From: Pseudomonas pohangensis
GTDB taxonomy: Bacteria > Pseudomonadota > Gammaproteobacteria > Pseudomonadales > Pseudomonadaceae
Length of the DNA stretch: 64,000 nt
Assembly: GCF_900105995.1 (NCBI RefSeq)
Contig: NZ_LT629785.1
Span: 3,286,001-3,350,000 of the forward strand
Direction of reading: 5' to 3'
Below, in pieces: positions 1-7,277 of the stretch; position 1 is the first letter of the stretch, and every line of letters starts with the position of its first letter. The position numbers and the translations under genes are program-made. The notes under the pieces are model-generated. The model did no database searches. It was not told the origin of the DNA and worked only from the letters and a program-made list of their open reading frames with translations.

Positions 1-162
1 CAGGGCCGCCACAATCGCGCCGCCCATCACCAGTGCCAGCGAGGGATCCCACAACCCCGCGAGGTCGAGAAAGCCGAGGACCTTGGCCGGATTGGCCATA
101 CCGGCCAGCAGCAGACCGATGCCGAAGAGCAAACCGGCGATAAATGCTGTCAGTTTGCGCAT
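1..162 (-). CDS. YeeE/YedE-type sulfur transporter subunit (DUF6691-like), partial
   Basis: This is the N-terminal 54 residues of a hydrophobic inner-membrane protein that runs off the left edge of the window. It begins MRKLTAFIAGLLFG and continues with a GMANPAKVLGFLD segment, which is typical of the second half of split YeeE/YedE (TsuA-like) transporters for thiosulfate or other sulfur compounds. The ATG lies two bases after the stop of the first-half gene, so the two are surely translated from one message. The family assignment is good. The substrate is inferred from the family and from the BigR-type regulator in the same operon. Confidence 0.85.
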   Translation of the reverse strand, partial: MRKLTAFIAGLLFGIGLLLAGMANPAKVLGFLDLAGLWDPSLALVMGGAIVAAL

Positions 163-164
163 GT

Positions 165-599
165 TCAGGCTCCCAGCAGATGACGAATGACAAACACCGT
201 GGCAAAACCACTGGCCATGAAACACAGGGTGGCCACCATCGAACGTGGCGACAGGCGCGAAATACCGCATACACCATGCCCGCTGGTGCAACCCGAGCCG
301 TAACGGGTGCCAATCCCCACCAGCAGTCCGGCAACGATCAGGCCGGCAGTGCCGGTCTGGAACTCGATACGCGGCAATGCGCCAAACACCCCCCACAGCA
401 GCGGCGCCAACAGCAGCCCAAGGAGGAACAGCGCTTTCTCGATGCGGCCATCGGCGCCGCGTTGCAACAGGCTGCCGAGCAATCCGCTGATGCCGGCAAT
501 CCGGCCATTGGCAACCAGCAGCACACTGGCGGCCAGGCCAATCAGCAGCCCCCCGGCCAGCGATGACCAGGGCGTGAAATTGATCCAGTCAAGCGTCAT
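165..599 (-). CDS. YeeE/YedE family sulfur transporter subunit
   Basis: A 144-residue, very hydrophobic inner-membrane protein with about four transmembrane segments. The family signature GTRYGSGCTSGHGVCG followed by ISRLSPRS is visible around residues 97-120; the cysteine in this loop is the one implicated in passing sulfur species in TsuA-like proteins. The start ATG overlaps the stop of the upstream ArsR-type regulator by four bases (ATGA arrangement), which means translational coupling. The gene pairs with the next membrane protein to form a split transporter. The transported species (thiosulfate, sulfane sulfur or other) cannot be told from sequence. Confidence 0.9.
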   Translation of the reverse strand: MTLDWINFTPWSSLAGGLLIGLAASVLLVANGRIAGISGLLGSLLQRGADGRIEKALFLLGLLLAPLLWGVFGALPRIEFQTGTAGLIVAGLLVGIGTRYGSGCTSGHGVCGISRLSPRSMVATLCFMASGFATVFVIRHLLGA

Positions 600-922
600 T
601 GCGGTGAACCTCCACAGAACTGTTGATACAGGGTATTGATCACCGCCAGCGCTGCCGGACTGGTGATACGGTAATAAATCTGTTTGCCCTCACGACGGGT
701 ATCGACCAGAGCTTCCCGGCGCAGCACGGCAAGCTGCTGCGACAGGGTCGGCTGGCTGATCCCCAGCAACGCTTCAAGCTCGCTGACATTGCGCTCGCCC
801 TGCGAAAGCTGGCACAGCAGTAGCAAACGATCCGGATTGCCCAACGCCTTGAGCAACTGGCCGGCGGCACCGGCGTTGTCGCGAAGTTGCTGGATATCGA
901 GTGCAGTTTCTGGAGCGGTCAT
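596..922 (-). CDS. bigR: ArsR-family regulator, BigR/SqrR/YgaV type
   Basis: A 108-residue winged helix-turn-helix repressor. Residues 44-70 hold the recognition region (VSELEALLGISQPTLSQQL). Two cysteines, Cys37 in helix 2 and Cys103 near the C-terminus, occupy the positions that form the redox/persulfide switch in BigR, SqrR and YgaV, while the usual metal-binding ELCVCDL motif of ArsR proteins is absent. Known members derepress sulfide-detoxification and sulfur-transport genes when persulfide links the two cysteines. Here the target is most likely its own operon with the YeeE/YedE genes. An AT-rich palindrome sits 29 bases upstream of the start. The exact inducer is inferred. Confidence 0.88.
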   Translation of the reverse strand: MTAPETALDIQQLRDNAGAAGQLLKALGNPDRLLLLCQLSQGERNVSELEALLGISQPTLSQQLAVLRREALVDTRREGKQIYYRITSPAALAVINTLYQQFCGGSPQ

Positions 923-950
923 GGGCGCAGCCTTCAGTTAGCCAGATAAC

Positions 951-970
951 AATATATATTTTTATATATT
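951..970 (-). promoter_or_regulatory. AT-rich palindrome, candidate BigR operator
   Basis: A perfect 8-bp inverted repeat (AATATATA and TATATATT, 4-base spacer) lies just upstream of the bigR-like gene. A consensus minus-strand -10 (TATAAT, 968-973) overlaps its right edge, so a bound repressor would cover the transcription start. BigR-type operators are AT-rich palindromes in this position. The palindrome is seen directly; the regulator match is inference. Confidence 0.6.
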
Positions 971-1024
971 ATATGGCAAACAATAATCCGTGCCGTGTTG
1001 ATGGTTCGGGCTGTTGAAAAGTTC

Positions 1025-1678
1025 TCAGGACGACTCGGCGATCTGCAACAAGGCTCGCTCGAATACTTCAACCGGCTGGCCACCCTGCAACAGATGACGA
1101 TCATTGATAATGATCGCCGGCACCGCCTGTATGCCGTTCTCCTGGTAGTGCTGTTCTGCCGCACGCACTTCGGCTGCGAACGCGTCGCCGGCCAGAATCT
1201 GCGCCGCACGCGCCTGATCCAGCCCGACCTCATCAGCCAGGCGTGTCAGCAACTCGTGGCTTGACGGGTTTCCCCCTTCGCTGAAATAGGCACTAAACAG
1301 GGCCTGCTTGAGTTGCAGCTGGCGCCCTTGCAGCCCGGCCCAGTGCAGCAGGCGATGGGCATCAAAGGTGTTATAGATGCGGCTGCGTTCCTGCAGGTTG
1401 AACCTGAAGCCCAGCTCGGCACCGCGCTGGCGGATGTTCTCGCGCACCTGTGCAGCCTGCTGCGGGCTGGAGCCATACTTTTCCTGCAGGTGCTGCTGGA
1501 TATCCTGGCCTTCTGCCGGCATCTGCGGGTTGAGTTCGAAAGGCTGGAAATGCAAATCGGCCTGTACTTTGTCGCCCAGCCGCTGCAGTGCCTGTTGCAG
1601 TGCCAGTAGCCCGATCACACACCATGGACAGGAAACATCGGAAACAAAATCAATTTTCAATCGCTGCGTGCTGGACAC
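1025..1678 (-). CDS. FrnE-like DsbA family oxidoreductase
   Basis: A thioredoxin-fold protein of 217 residues with the active-site motif CPWC near its N-terminus (after VSSTQRLKIDFVSDVS) and the conserved late segment GIQAVPAIIINDRHLLQGGQP that carries the cis-proline. It has no signal peptide, so it is a cytoplasmic FrnE-type member rather than a periplasmic DsbA. FrnE-like proteins act as thiol oxidoreductases or isomerases; the natural substrate is unknown. The GTG at 1676-1678 is chosen because AGGGGA sits about seven bases upstream; a longer frame from a TTG at 1708 lacks this. It lies between the DUF2892 gene and the BigR-type regulator on the same strand. Confidence 0.88.
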   Translation of the reverse strand: MSSTQRLKIDFVSDVSCPWCVIGLLALQQALQRLGDKVQADLHFQPFELNPQMPAEGQDIQQHLQEKYGSSPQQAAQVRENIRQRGAELGFRFNLQERSRIYNTFDAHRLLHWAGLQGRQLQLKQALFSAYFSEGGNPSSHELLTRLADEVGLDQARAAQILAGDAFAAEVRAAEQHYQENGIQAVPAIIINDRHLLQGGQPVEVFERALLQIAESS

Positions 1679-1734
1679 GGAGTTCCCCTGATAAAGGCTG
1701 CAGCCCAAGGCCAGTTGCCGGCGACGGGCAGGAC

Positions 1735-1923
1735 TCAGGCCGCTTTACAGGTGCGCAGGCCCAACAGTGAATACACCGCGCAGCTGCCGAAAACAGCGGT
1801 GGCCAGCGGTACCAGACCAATCCAGCCCCAGGCGCCAATAAAGCCGGTCAATGCCATGGCAATCAGCGTCATGCCGAGGCCATAACGTATCAATCGATCA
1901 ATACCACCTACATTTTTGGTCAT
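1735..1923 (-). CDS. DUF2892 (YgaP-like) small membrane protein
   Basis: A 62-residue protein with two transmembrane segments separated by a glycine-rich turn. It starts MTKNVGGIDRLIRYGLG and ends in the family motif GSCAVYSLLGLRTC. This is the membrane part found fused to a rhodanese domain in E. coli YgaP, here as a stand-alone protein. GGAG lies eight bases before the ATG. YgaP is itself regulated by the BigR homologue YgaV, so a link with the bigR-like gene 0.8 kb downstream is plausible. Molecular function unknown. Confidence 0.82.
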   Translation of the reverse strand: MTKNVGGIDRLIRYGLGMTLIAMALTGFIGAWGWIGLVPLATAVFGSCAVYSLLGLRTCKAA

Positions 1924-2275
1924 GCGCCATCTCCAGAAAAAAATCCACTTGGCAAGCCCTGCGCTGAGCATAGCCATGCAAGCAGTATCTGAACACCGCT
2001 GCCGGCACAAATTTCCCGCTCAGGGTTGACAGACAGGCATCCAGGAGCCAGCTTTACAGCGCGAATGCGTTGTATGTTTGCTGCTGCAGGAAGGCCCATA
2101 CGCTCAATTCCGCAGAACCGCACGCACCAACCCATTCCCGAAATATTTACTGCTGAAAACCGGAAGAGCTGATTTCACTTGACCTGCGTCACTTGCTGCC
2201 CGCCAAACGGGTTCTTAATGAAACTGCAACACTGTTTCAGGATTCTCCCCATAGGTTCAAAAGAGTGAGGTGAAC
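1924..2275. other. Gap without a gene, divergent promoter region
   Basis: About 350 bases separate the minus-strand DUF2892 gene from arcD. No coding frame with a ribosome-binding site is convincing here. The right third holds an Anr/FNR-like box for the arc operon and the arcD ribosome-binding site GTGAGG. The left part probably holds the promoter for the minus-strand genes, but no consensus stands out. Confidence 0.6.
2179..2192 (+). promoter_or_regulatory. Candidate Anr/FNR box upstream of arcD
   Basis: The sequence TTGACCTGCGTCAC matches the Anr/FNR consensus TTGAT-N4-ATCAA at seven of the eight strongest positions (TTGA and TCA cores with correct spacing). It ends about 84 bases before the arcD ATG. 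With the box centred at -41.5 the transcript would begin near 2227, and a weak -10-like stretch (TTAAT) lies at the right distance. The arcDABC operon of P. aeruginosa is known to be Anr-dependent. Confidence 0.5.
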
Positions 2276-3703
2276 ATGAGCGACTCAACCAACAAGCTCG
2301 GCTTAGGCGCGCTGATCGCGCTGGTAGTCGGTTCGATGATCGGTGGCGGTATTTTCTCGCTGCCACAAAACATCGCAGCCAGTGCCGGACCGGGGGCTGT
2401 ACTGATTGGCTGGGCGATCACCGGGGTCGGCATGTTGACCCTGGCCTTCGTGTTCCAGACTCTGGCCAACCGCAAACCCGAACTCGACGGTGGTGTATAC
2501 GTCTACGCCAAGGCCGGCTTCGGTGACTATATGGGCTTCAACTCGGCCTGGGGATACTGGATCAGTGCCTGGATCGGCAACGTCAGCTACATGGTGCTGC
2601 TGTTCAGCACCCTGGGCTTCTTCTTTCCGGTCTTCGGCGAAGGCAACACCGTAGCTGCCATTGTCTGCGCTTCGGTCCTGCTCTGGATGTACCACTTCCT
2701 GGTACTGCGCGGGATCAAGGAAGCGGCAATCATCAACATGATTACCACCATCGCCAAAGTCGTACCGCTGGCAATGTTCGTGGTGCTGGCGGCCGTGGCT
2801 TTCAAGCTGGATATCTTCACCGCTGATATCTGGGGCGCAGGCAATGCCGACCTAGGCAGCGTGATGGATCAGGTGCGCAACATGATGCTGGTCACCGTCT
2901 GGGTGTTCATCGGTATCGAAGGCGCGAGCATCTTCTCGGCACGGGCGAAAAACCGCAGCGACGTGGGCAAATCCACCGTGATCGGTTTTATCGGCGTACT
3001 GCTGATTCTGGTGATGGTCAACGTGCTGTCGATGGGCATCATGCATCAGCCCGAACTGGCCGCTCTGAAGAACCCGTCGATGGCAGGCGTGCTGGAGCAT
3101 GTAGTTGGCCACTGGGGCTCGGTGCTGATCAGCGTCGGCCTGGTGATCTCGCTGGTCGGAGCCTTGCTGTCGTGGACCCTGTTGTGCGCCGAGATTCTCT
3201 TCGCCAGCGCCAGCGACCACACCATGCCGGCCTTCCTGCGCAAGGAAAACGCCAACAAGGTGCCAGCCAACGCGCTGCTGTTGTCGAACCTGATGATCCA
3301 GCTGTTCCTGATCATCACCCTGTTCAACGACGCCACTTACCTCAAGCTGCTGTATCTGGCTACGTCGATGATTCTGGTGCCGTACTTCTTCTCGGCGGCC
3401 TACGGCCTGCTGCTCGCCGTACGTGGTGAAACCTACGAGAAAGACCCGGGCGACAAGGGCAAGGATCTGTTCATCGGCCTGATCGCCACCCTCTACGCCA
3501 TCTGGCTGGTTTACGCCGGCGGCATGCAGTACCTGCTGCTGTCTGCCCTGCTCTACGCACCGGGTGCCATCCTGTTCGCCAAGGCCAAGATGGAAATGGG
3601 CAAGCCGGTATTCACCGGTATCGAGAAAGTCATCTTCGCCGTGGTTCTGATCGGCGCCGTCTATGCAGCCTATGGCCTGCAAGCCGGTTTTCTGGAAATC
3701 TGA
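2276..3703 (+). CDS. arcD: Arginine/ornithine antiporter ArcD
   Basis: A 475-residue inner-membrane antiporter of the APC superfamily with about 12-13 transmembrane segments. The first helix carries the APC substrate-binding signature VGSMIGGGIFSLPQN. It imports arginine and exports ornithine without net energy cost, feeding the arginine deiminase pathway encoded by the next three genes. Length and N-terminus agree with P. aeruginosa ArcD. The ATG at 2276 is preferred over a GTG at 2270 because that GTG overlaps the ribosome-binding site GTGAGG. It is the first gene of arcDABC, 15 bases ahead of arcA. Confidence 0.96.
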   Translation: MSDSTNKLGLGALIALVVGSMIGGGIFSLPQNIAASAGPGAVLIGWAITGVGMLTLAFVFQTLANRKPELDGGVYVYAKAGFGDYMGFNSAWGYWISAWIGNVSYMVLLFSTLGFFFPVFGEGNTVAAIVCASVLLWMYHFLVLRGIKEAAIINMITTIAKVVPLAMFVVLAAVAFKLDIFTADIWGAGNADLGSVMDQVRNMMLVTVWVFIGIEGASIFSARAKNRSDVGKSTVIGFIGVLLILVMVNVLSMGIMHQPELAALKNPSMAGVLEHVVGHWGSVLISVGLVISLVGALLSWTLLCAEILFASASDHTMPAFLRKENANKVPANALLLSNLMIQLFLIITLFNDATYLKLLYLATSMILVPYFFSAAYGLLLAVRGETYEKDPGDKGKDLFIGLIATLYAIWLVYAGGMQYLLLSALLYAPGAILFAKAKMEMGKPVFTGIEKVIFAVVLIGAVYAAYGLQAGFLEI

Positions 3704-3718
3704 TTGAAGGAGTCCAAC

Positions 3719-4972
3719 ATGAGCAAAGTTAAACTAGGGGTACATTCTGAAGCCGGTACGTTGCGCAAGGTCATGGTCTGTTCACCAGGCCTGGCGCACC
3801 TGCGGCTGACTCCCGGCAACTGCGATGAACTGCTGTTCGATGACGTGATCTGGGTCAATCAGGCCAAGCGCGACCACTTCGACTTTGTCACCAAAATGCG
3901 TGACCGCAATATCGACGTGGTGGAAATGCACAACCTGCTCACCGAGACGGTGCAGAATCCCGAAGCGCTGAAATGGATTCTCGATCGCAAGGTCAACCCG
4001 GACCAGTTAGGCGTGAGCATGCTCGACGAAATCCGCAGCTGGCTGGAAGGCATGGAGCCACGGCATCTGGCGGAATTCCTCATCGGCGGCGTGTCCATCG
4101 CCGACCTGACCAAGGGTCTGGGCAGTAACGAAAGTCTGGATTCGTTCGCCGAATTCGCCGGTGCTTCCAGCTTTGTCCTGCCGCCACTGCCAAATACCCA
4201 GTTCACCCGCGACACTACCTGCTGGATCTACGGCGGCGTTACGCTGAACCCGATGTACTGGCCGGCCCGCCGCCAGGAAACCCTGCTGGCTTCGGCGATC
4301 TACAAGTTCCATCCGGACTTCACCAATGCCGAGTTCGAAGTCTGGTGGGGCAACCCGGACGAAAACCATGGCGCGTCCACCCTTGAGGGTGGTGATGTCA
4401 TGCCGATCGGTAATGGCGTAGTGCTGATTGGCATGGGCGAGCGTACCTCCCGCCAGGCCATCGGCCAGGTAGCCCAGGCGCTGTTCGCCAAGGGTGCAGC
4501 CCAGCGCGTAATCGTCGCCGGACTGCCCAAGTCGCGCGCCGCAATGCACCTGGACACCGTCTTCACCTTCTGCGACCGCGACCTGGTCACCATCTTCCCG
4601 GAAGTGGTCAACCAGATCGTTGCCTTCAGTCTGCGCCCGGATGAAAGCAAGCCCGGCGGTATCGATGCGCGCCGCGAGTCCAAGCCGTTCCTCGACGTGG
4701 TCGCCGAATCCCTCGGTCTGAAAAAACTGCGCGTAGTACAGACCGGTGGCGACAGCTATGAAGCCGAACGTGAGCAGTGGGACGACGGTAACAACGTGGT
4801 CTGTCTGGCACCCGGCGTGGTGGTCGGCTATGACCGCAATACCTACACCAATACCCTGCTGCGCAAGGCCGGCGTTGAAGTGGTAACCATCAGTGCCGGT
4901 GAACTCGGCCGCGGACGCGGCGGCGGCCATTGCATGACCTGCCCGATCATCCGCGATCCGATCGATTACTGA
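3719..4972 (+). CDS. arcA: Arginine deiminase
   Basis: A 417-residue cytosolic enzyme that hydrolyses L-arginine to L-citrulline and ammonia, the first step of fermentative arginine catabolism. Visible motifs include FTRDTTCWIYGG around residue 165, ENHGASTLEGGDVM around 220, and the C-terminal catalytic segment GRGRGGGHCMTCPI, in which Cys405 is the nucleophile. The length matches P. aeruginosa ArcA (418). The start ATG at 3719 follows AAGGAG at a good distance; an upstream TTG at 3704 would sit inside the ribosome-binding region. Part of arcDABC. Confidence 0.97.
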   Translation: MSKVKLGVHSEAGTLRKVMVCSPGLAHLRLTPGNCDELLFDDVIWVNQAKRDHFDFVTKMRDRNIDVVEMHNLLTETVQNPEALKWILDRKVNPDQLGVSMLDEIRSWLEGMEPRHLAEFLIGGVSIADLTKGLGSNESLDSFAEFAGASSFVLPPLPNTQFTRDTTCWIYGGVTLNPMYWPARRQETLLASAIYKFHPDFTNAEFEVWWGNPDENHGASTLEGGDVMPIGNGVVLIGMGERTSRQAIGQVAQALFAKGAAQRVIVAGLPKSRAAMHLDTVFTFCDRDLVTIFPEVVNQIVAFSLRPDESKPGGIDARRESKPFLDVVAESLGLKKLRVVQTGGDSYEAEREQWDDGNNVVCLAPGVVVGYDRNTYTNTLLRKAGVEVVTISAGELGRGRGGGHCMTCPIIRDPIDY

Positions 4973-4988
4973 TCAGTCAGCTCACCCC

Positions 4989-5023
4989 CGGGGTGGATAA
5001 CCCGTAAAACGGTTTTCACCCCG
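4989..5023 (+). repeat. Hairpin 1 of a repeated pair, arcA-arcB gap
   Basis: An imperfect inverted repeat with arms CGGGGTGGATAACCCG and ACGGTTTTCACCCCG. It closely resembles the hairpin at 6113-6141 after arcB, and each is followed by a second hairpin of GGTGGATAA/TTATCCACC type. It probably acts as a messenger processing or stability element. GTGGATAA-type repeats are common in Pseudomonas intergenic regions. Confidence 0.7.
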
Positions 5024-5032
5024 AGTTTCTTC

Positions 5033-5062
5033 GGCGGATATGGCCAAAGGCCGTTATCCACC
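5033..5062 (+). repeat. Hairpin 2 of a repeated pair, arcA-arcB gap
   Basis: Arms GGCGGATATGGCC and GGCCGTTATCCACC with a three-base loop. The right arm GGCCGTTATCCACCCT is identical to that of the hairpin at 6154-6183 before arcC, so the two inter-gene segments share a common repeat. Confidence 0.72.
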
Positions 5063-5088
5063 CTGTCCCGGAATTTTGGAGATCCCCC

Positions 5089-6099
5089 ATGGCTTACAAC
5101 ATGCATAACCGCAACCTGCTCAGCCTGATGCACCATTCCAAGCGTGAACTGATGTTCCTGCTGGACCTCGCCCGCGACCTCAAGCGCGCCAAATACAGTG
5201 GCACCGAGACCCAGCACCTGAAAGGCAAGAACATTGCGCTGATCTTCGAGAAAACGTCGACCCGCACCCGTTGCGCGTTTGAAGTGGCCGCCTATGACCA
5301 GGGCGCCAACGTCACCTATATCGATCCGAACTCCTCGCAGATCGGTCACAAGGAAACCATGAAAGATACTGCTCGCGTGCTCGGACGCATGTACGACGCC
5401 ATCGAGTATCGCGGCTTCAAGCAGGAAATCGTCGAAGAACTGGCCAAGTTCGCCGGCGTACCGGTGTTCAACGGCCTGACCGACGAATACCACCCGACGC
5501 AGATGCTCGCCGACGTATTGACCATGCGCGAGCACAGCGACAAGCCGCTGCATGACATCAGCTACGCCTACCTCGGCGATGCCCGCAACAATATGGGCAA
5601 CTCGCTGTTGCTGGTCGGTGCCAAGCTGGGCATGGATGTCCGCATCGCGGCACCCAAGGAGCTGTGGCCGCACGATGAGTTTGTCGCGCAATGCAAAGCC
5701 TTTGCTGCCGAAAGCGGTGCACGCATCATGCTTACCGAAGACCCGAAAGCAGCGGTCAAGGACGTTGACTTTATCCACACCGACGTCTGGGTTTCGATGG
5801 GCGAGCCGGTAGAAGCCTGGGGCGACCGTATCAAGCAACTGCTGCCGTATCAGGTCAACAGCGAGATGATGAAGGCCAGCGGCACACCGCGTACCCAGTT
5901 CATGCACTGCCTGCCGGCGTTCCACAACACCGACACCAAGGTCGGCAAGCAACTGGTTGCGCAGTATCCGTTCCTCGCCAATGGCGTGGAAGTGACAGAG
6001 GAAGTCTTCGAGTCGCCAGCCTGCATCGCCTTTGACCAGGCGGAAAACCGTATGCACACAATCAAGGCAGTCATGGTCGGCACGCTCGGTAACGTCTGA
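5089..6099 (+). CDS. arcB: Catabolic ornithine carbamoyltransferase
   Basis: A 336-residue cytosolic enzyme that phosphorolyses citrulline to ornithine and carbamoyl phosphate. The carbamoyl-phosphate loop STRTRC is at residues 57-62, followed by HPTQ, the DVWVSMGE segment and the ornithine-loop motif HCLPAFH. The motifs alone do not separate anabolic from catabolic forms. The arcDABC context, the 336-residue length and the N-terminus AYNMHNRNLLSLMHH support the catabolic ArcB. GGAGATCCCCC precedes the ATG. It is flanked on both sides by the repeated hairpin pair. Confidence 0.96.
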   Translation: MAYNMHNRNLLSLMHHSKRELMFLLDLARDLKRAKYSGTETQHLKGKNIALIFEKTSTRTRCAFEVAAYDQGANVTYIDPNSSQIGHKETMKDTARVLGRMYDAIEYRGFKQEIVEELAKFAGVPVFNGLTDEYHPTQMLADVLTMREHSDKPLHDISYAYLGDARNNMGNSLLLVGAKLGMDVRIAAPKELWPHDEFVAQCKAFAAESGARIMLTEDPKAAVKDVDFIHTDVWVSMGEPVEAWGDRIKQLLPYQVNSEMMKASGTPRTQFMHCLPAFHNTDTKVGKQLVAQYPFLANGVEVTEEVFESPACIAFDQAENRMHTIKAVMVGTLGNV

Positions 6100-6112
6100 C
6101 GGCAGTCTGCAA

Positions 6113-6141
6113 GGTGGAAACCCGCAATGCGGTTTTCCACC
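6113..6141 (+). repeat. Hairpin 1 of a repeated pair, arcB-arcC gap
   Basis: Arms GGTGGAAACCCG and CGGTTTTCCACC with a short loop (CAATG). It is homologous to the hairpin at 4989-5023. It lies 14 bases after the arcB stop, with no T-tract, which makes full termination unlikely. Confidence 0.72.
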
Positions 6142-6153
6142 TTTGTCATTTTT

Positions 6154-6183
6154 GGTGGATAAGGCCCAGGGCCGTTATCCACC
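6154..6183 (+). repeat. Hairpin 2 of a repeated pair, arcB-arcC gap
   Basis: Arms GGTGGATAAGGCCC and GGGCCGTTATCCACC, nearly perfect. It ends about 18 bases before the arcC start and just before its ribosome-binding site. It is homologous to 5033-5062. Confidence 0.74.
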
Positions 6184-6201
6184 CTACCCAGGAGAACAAC
6201 C

Positions 6202-7128
6202 GTGCGATTAGTCATTGCTCTGGGCGGCAACGCCCTGCTTCGCCGCGGCGAAGCCATGACCGCGGAAAATCAACGCGACAACATCCACATCGCCTGCGAA
6301 CAGATTGCCAAGGTCGCAACCGGCAACGAGCTGGTGGTGGCACACGGCAATGGCCCGCAGGTTGGTTTGCTCGCCTTGCAAGGCGCGGCCTACGATGCCA
6401 AGAACCCCTACCCGCTGGATGTTCTCGGCGCTGAAACCGAAGGCATGATCGGCTACATGATCGAACAGGAGCTGGGCAACCTGCTGCCTGTAGAAGTACC
6501 CTTCGCCACCCTGCTCACCCAGGTAGAAGTCGATCCTGATGATCCGGCCTTCCAGCACATGACCAAGCCGATCGGCCCGGTCTACCCCAAGGAAGAGGCA
6601 GAGCGCCTGGCAGCGGAAAAAGGCTGGACCATCGCACCGGATGGCGACAAATTCCGCCGCGTAGTAGCCAGTCCGCGGCCCAAGCGTATCTTTGAAATCC
6701 GCCCGCTCAAGTGGTTGCTGGAGAAAGGCACGATCGTCATCGCTGCCGGCGGTGGCGGTATCCCGACCATGTACCAGGACGGCAAGTTGATCGGCGTGGA
6801 AGCCGTGATCGACAAGGATCTGTGCTCGGCGTTTCTCGCCCAGGAACTGCAAGCCGACCTGCTGGTGATCGCCACCGACGTGGATGCCGCCTATATCAAC
6901 TGGGGCAAGCCAACGCAAAAGGCTGTTGCCGAAGCCCATCCCGATGAGCTGGACCGCCTGGGTTTTGCCGAAGGCTCCATGGGGCCGAAAGTACAGGCGG
7001 CCTGCGAGTTTGCCCGCAATACCGGCAAGGTCGCGGTCATCGGTTCACTGCCGGATATCGAGGCCATCGTGCGCGGCACTGCGGGCACACGCGTCAGTAC
7101 CGCCAAACCAGGCATCAGCTACCGCTGA
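6202..7128 (+). CDS. arcC: Carbamate kinase
   Basis: A 308-residue cytosolic enzyme of the amino-acid-kinase fold that transfers phosphate from carbamoyl phosphate to ADP, giving ATP, CO2 and ammonia. It is the energy-yielding step of the arginine deiminase pathway. The N-terminus MRLVIALGGNALLRRGE carries the kinase GGNAL motif; IAAGGGGIPT and IATDVDAAYINWG are also conserved. The start is GTG, preceded by CAGGAG at good spacing. Last gene of arcDABC. Confidence 0.96.
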   Translation: MRLVIALGGNALLRRGEAMTAENQRDNIHIACEQIAKVATGNELVVAHGNGPQVGLLALQGAAYDAKNPYPLDVLGAETEGMIGYMIEQELGNLLPVEVPFATLLTQVEVDPDDPAFQHMTKPIGPVYPKEEAERLAAEKGWTIAPDGDKFRRVVASPRPKRIFEIRPLKWLLEKGTIVIAAGGGGIPTMYQDGKLIGVEAVIDKDLCSAFLAQELQADLLVIATDVDAAYINWGKPTQKAVAEAHPDELDRLGFAEGSMGPKVQAACEFARNTGKVAVIGSLPDIEAIVRGTAGTRVSTAKPGISYR

Positions 7129-7277
7129 CAGGGCACAGGATCAGGCCCGTGCGATCTTTCACCGGGCCTTGGCCTGTCTGCCTGTTCCTGCAACCGCACT
7201 GACCTTGTTGCCAGCCCGGAATTGACTAACACACCTGCGACCGAAGCCAGCGCTTCATTTCGTACAAGGACGCCAGC

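Noticed and set aside
1885..1900. Anr-like TTGATCGATTGAT
   Set aside because: It is a direct repeat rather than the required TTGAT-N4-ATCAA dyad, and it lies inside the DUF2892 coding region.
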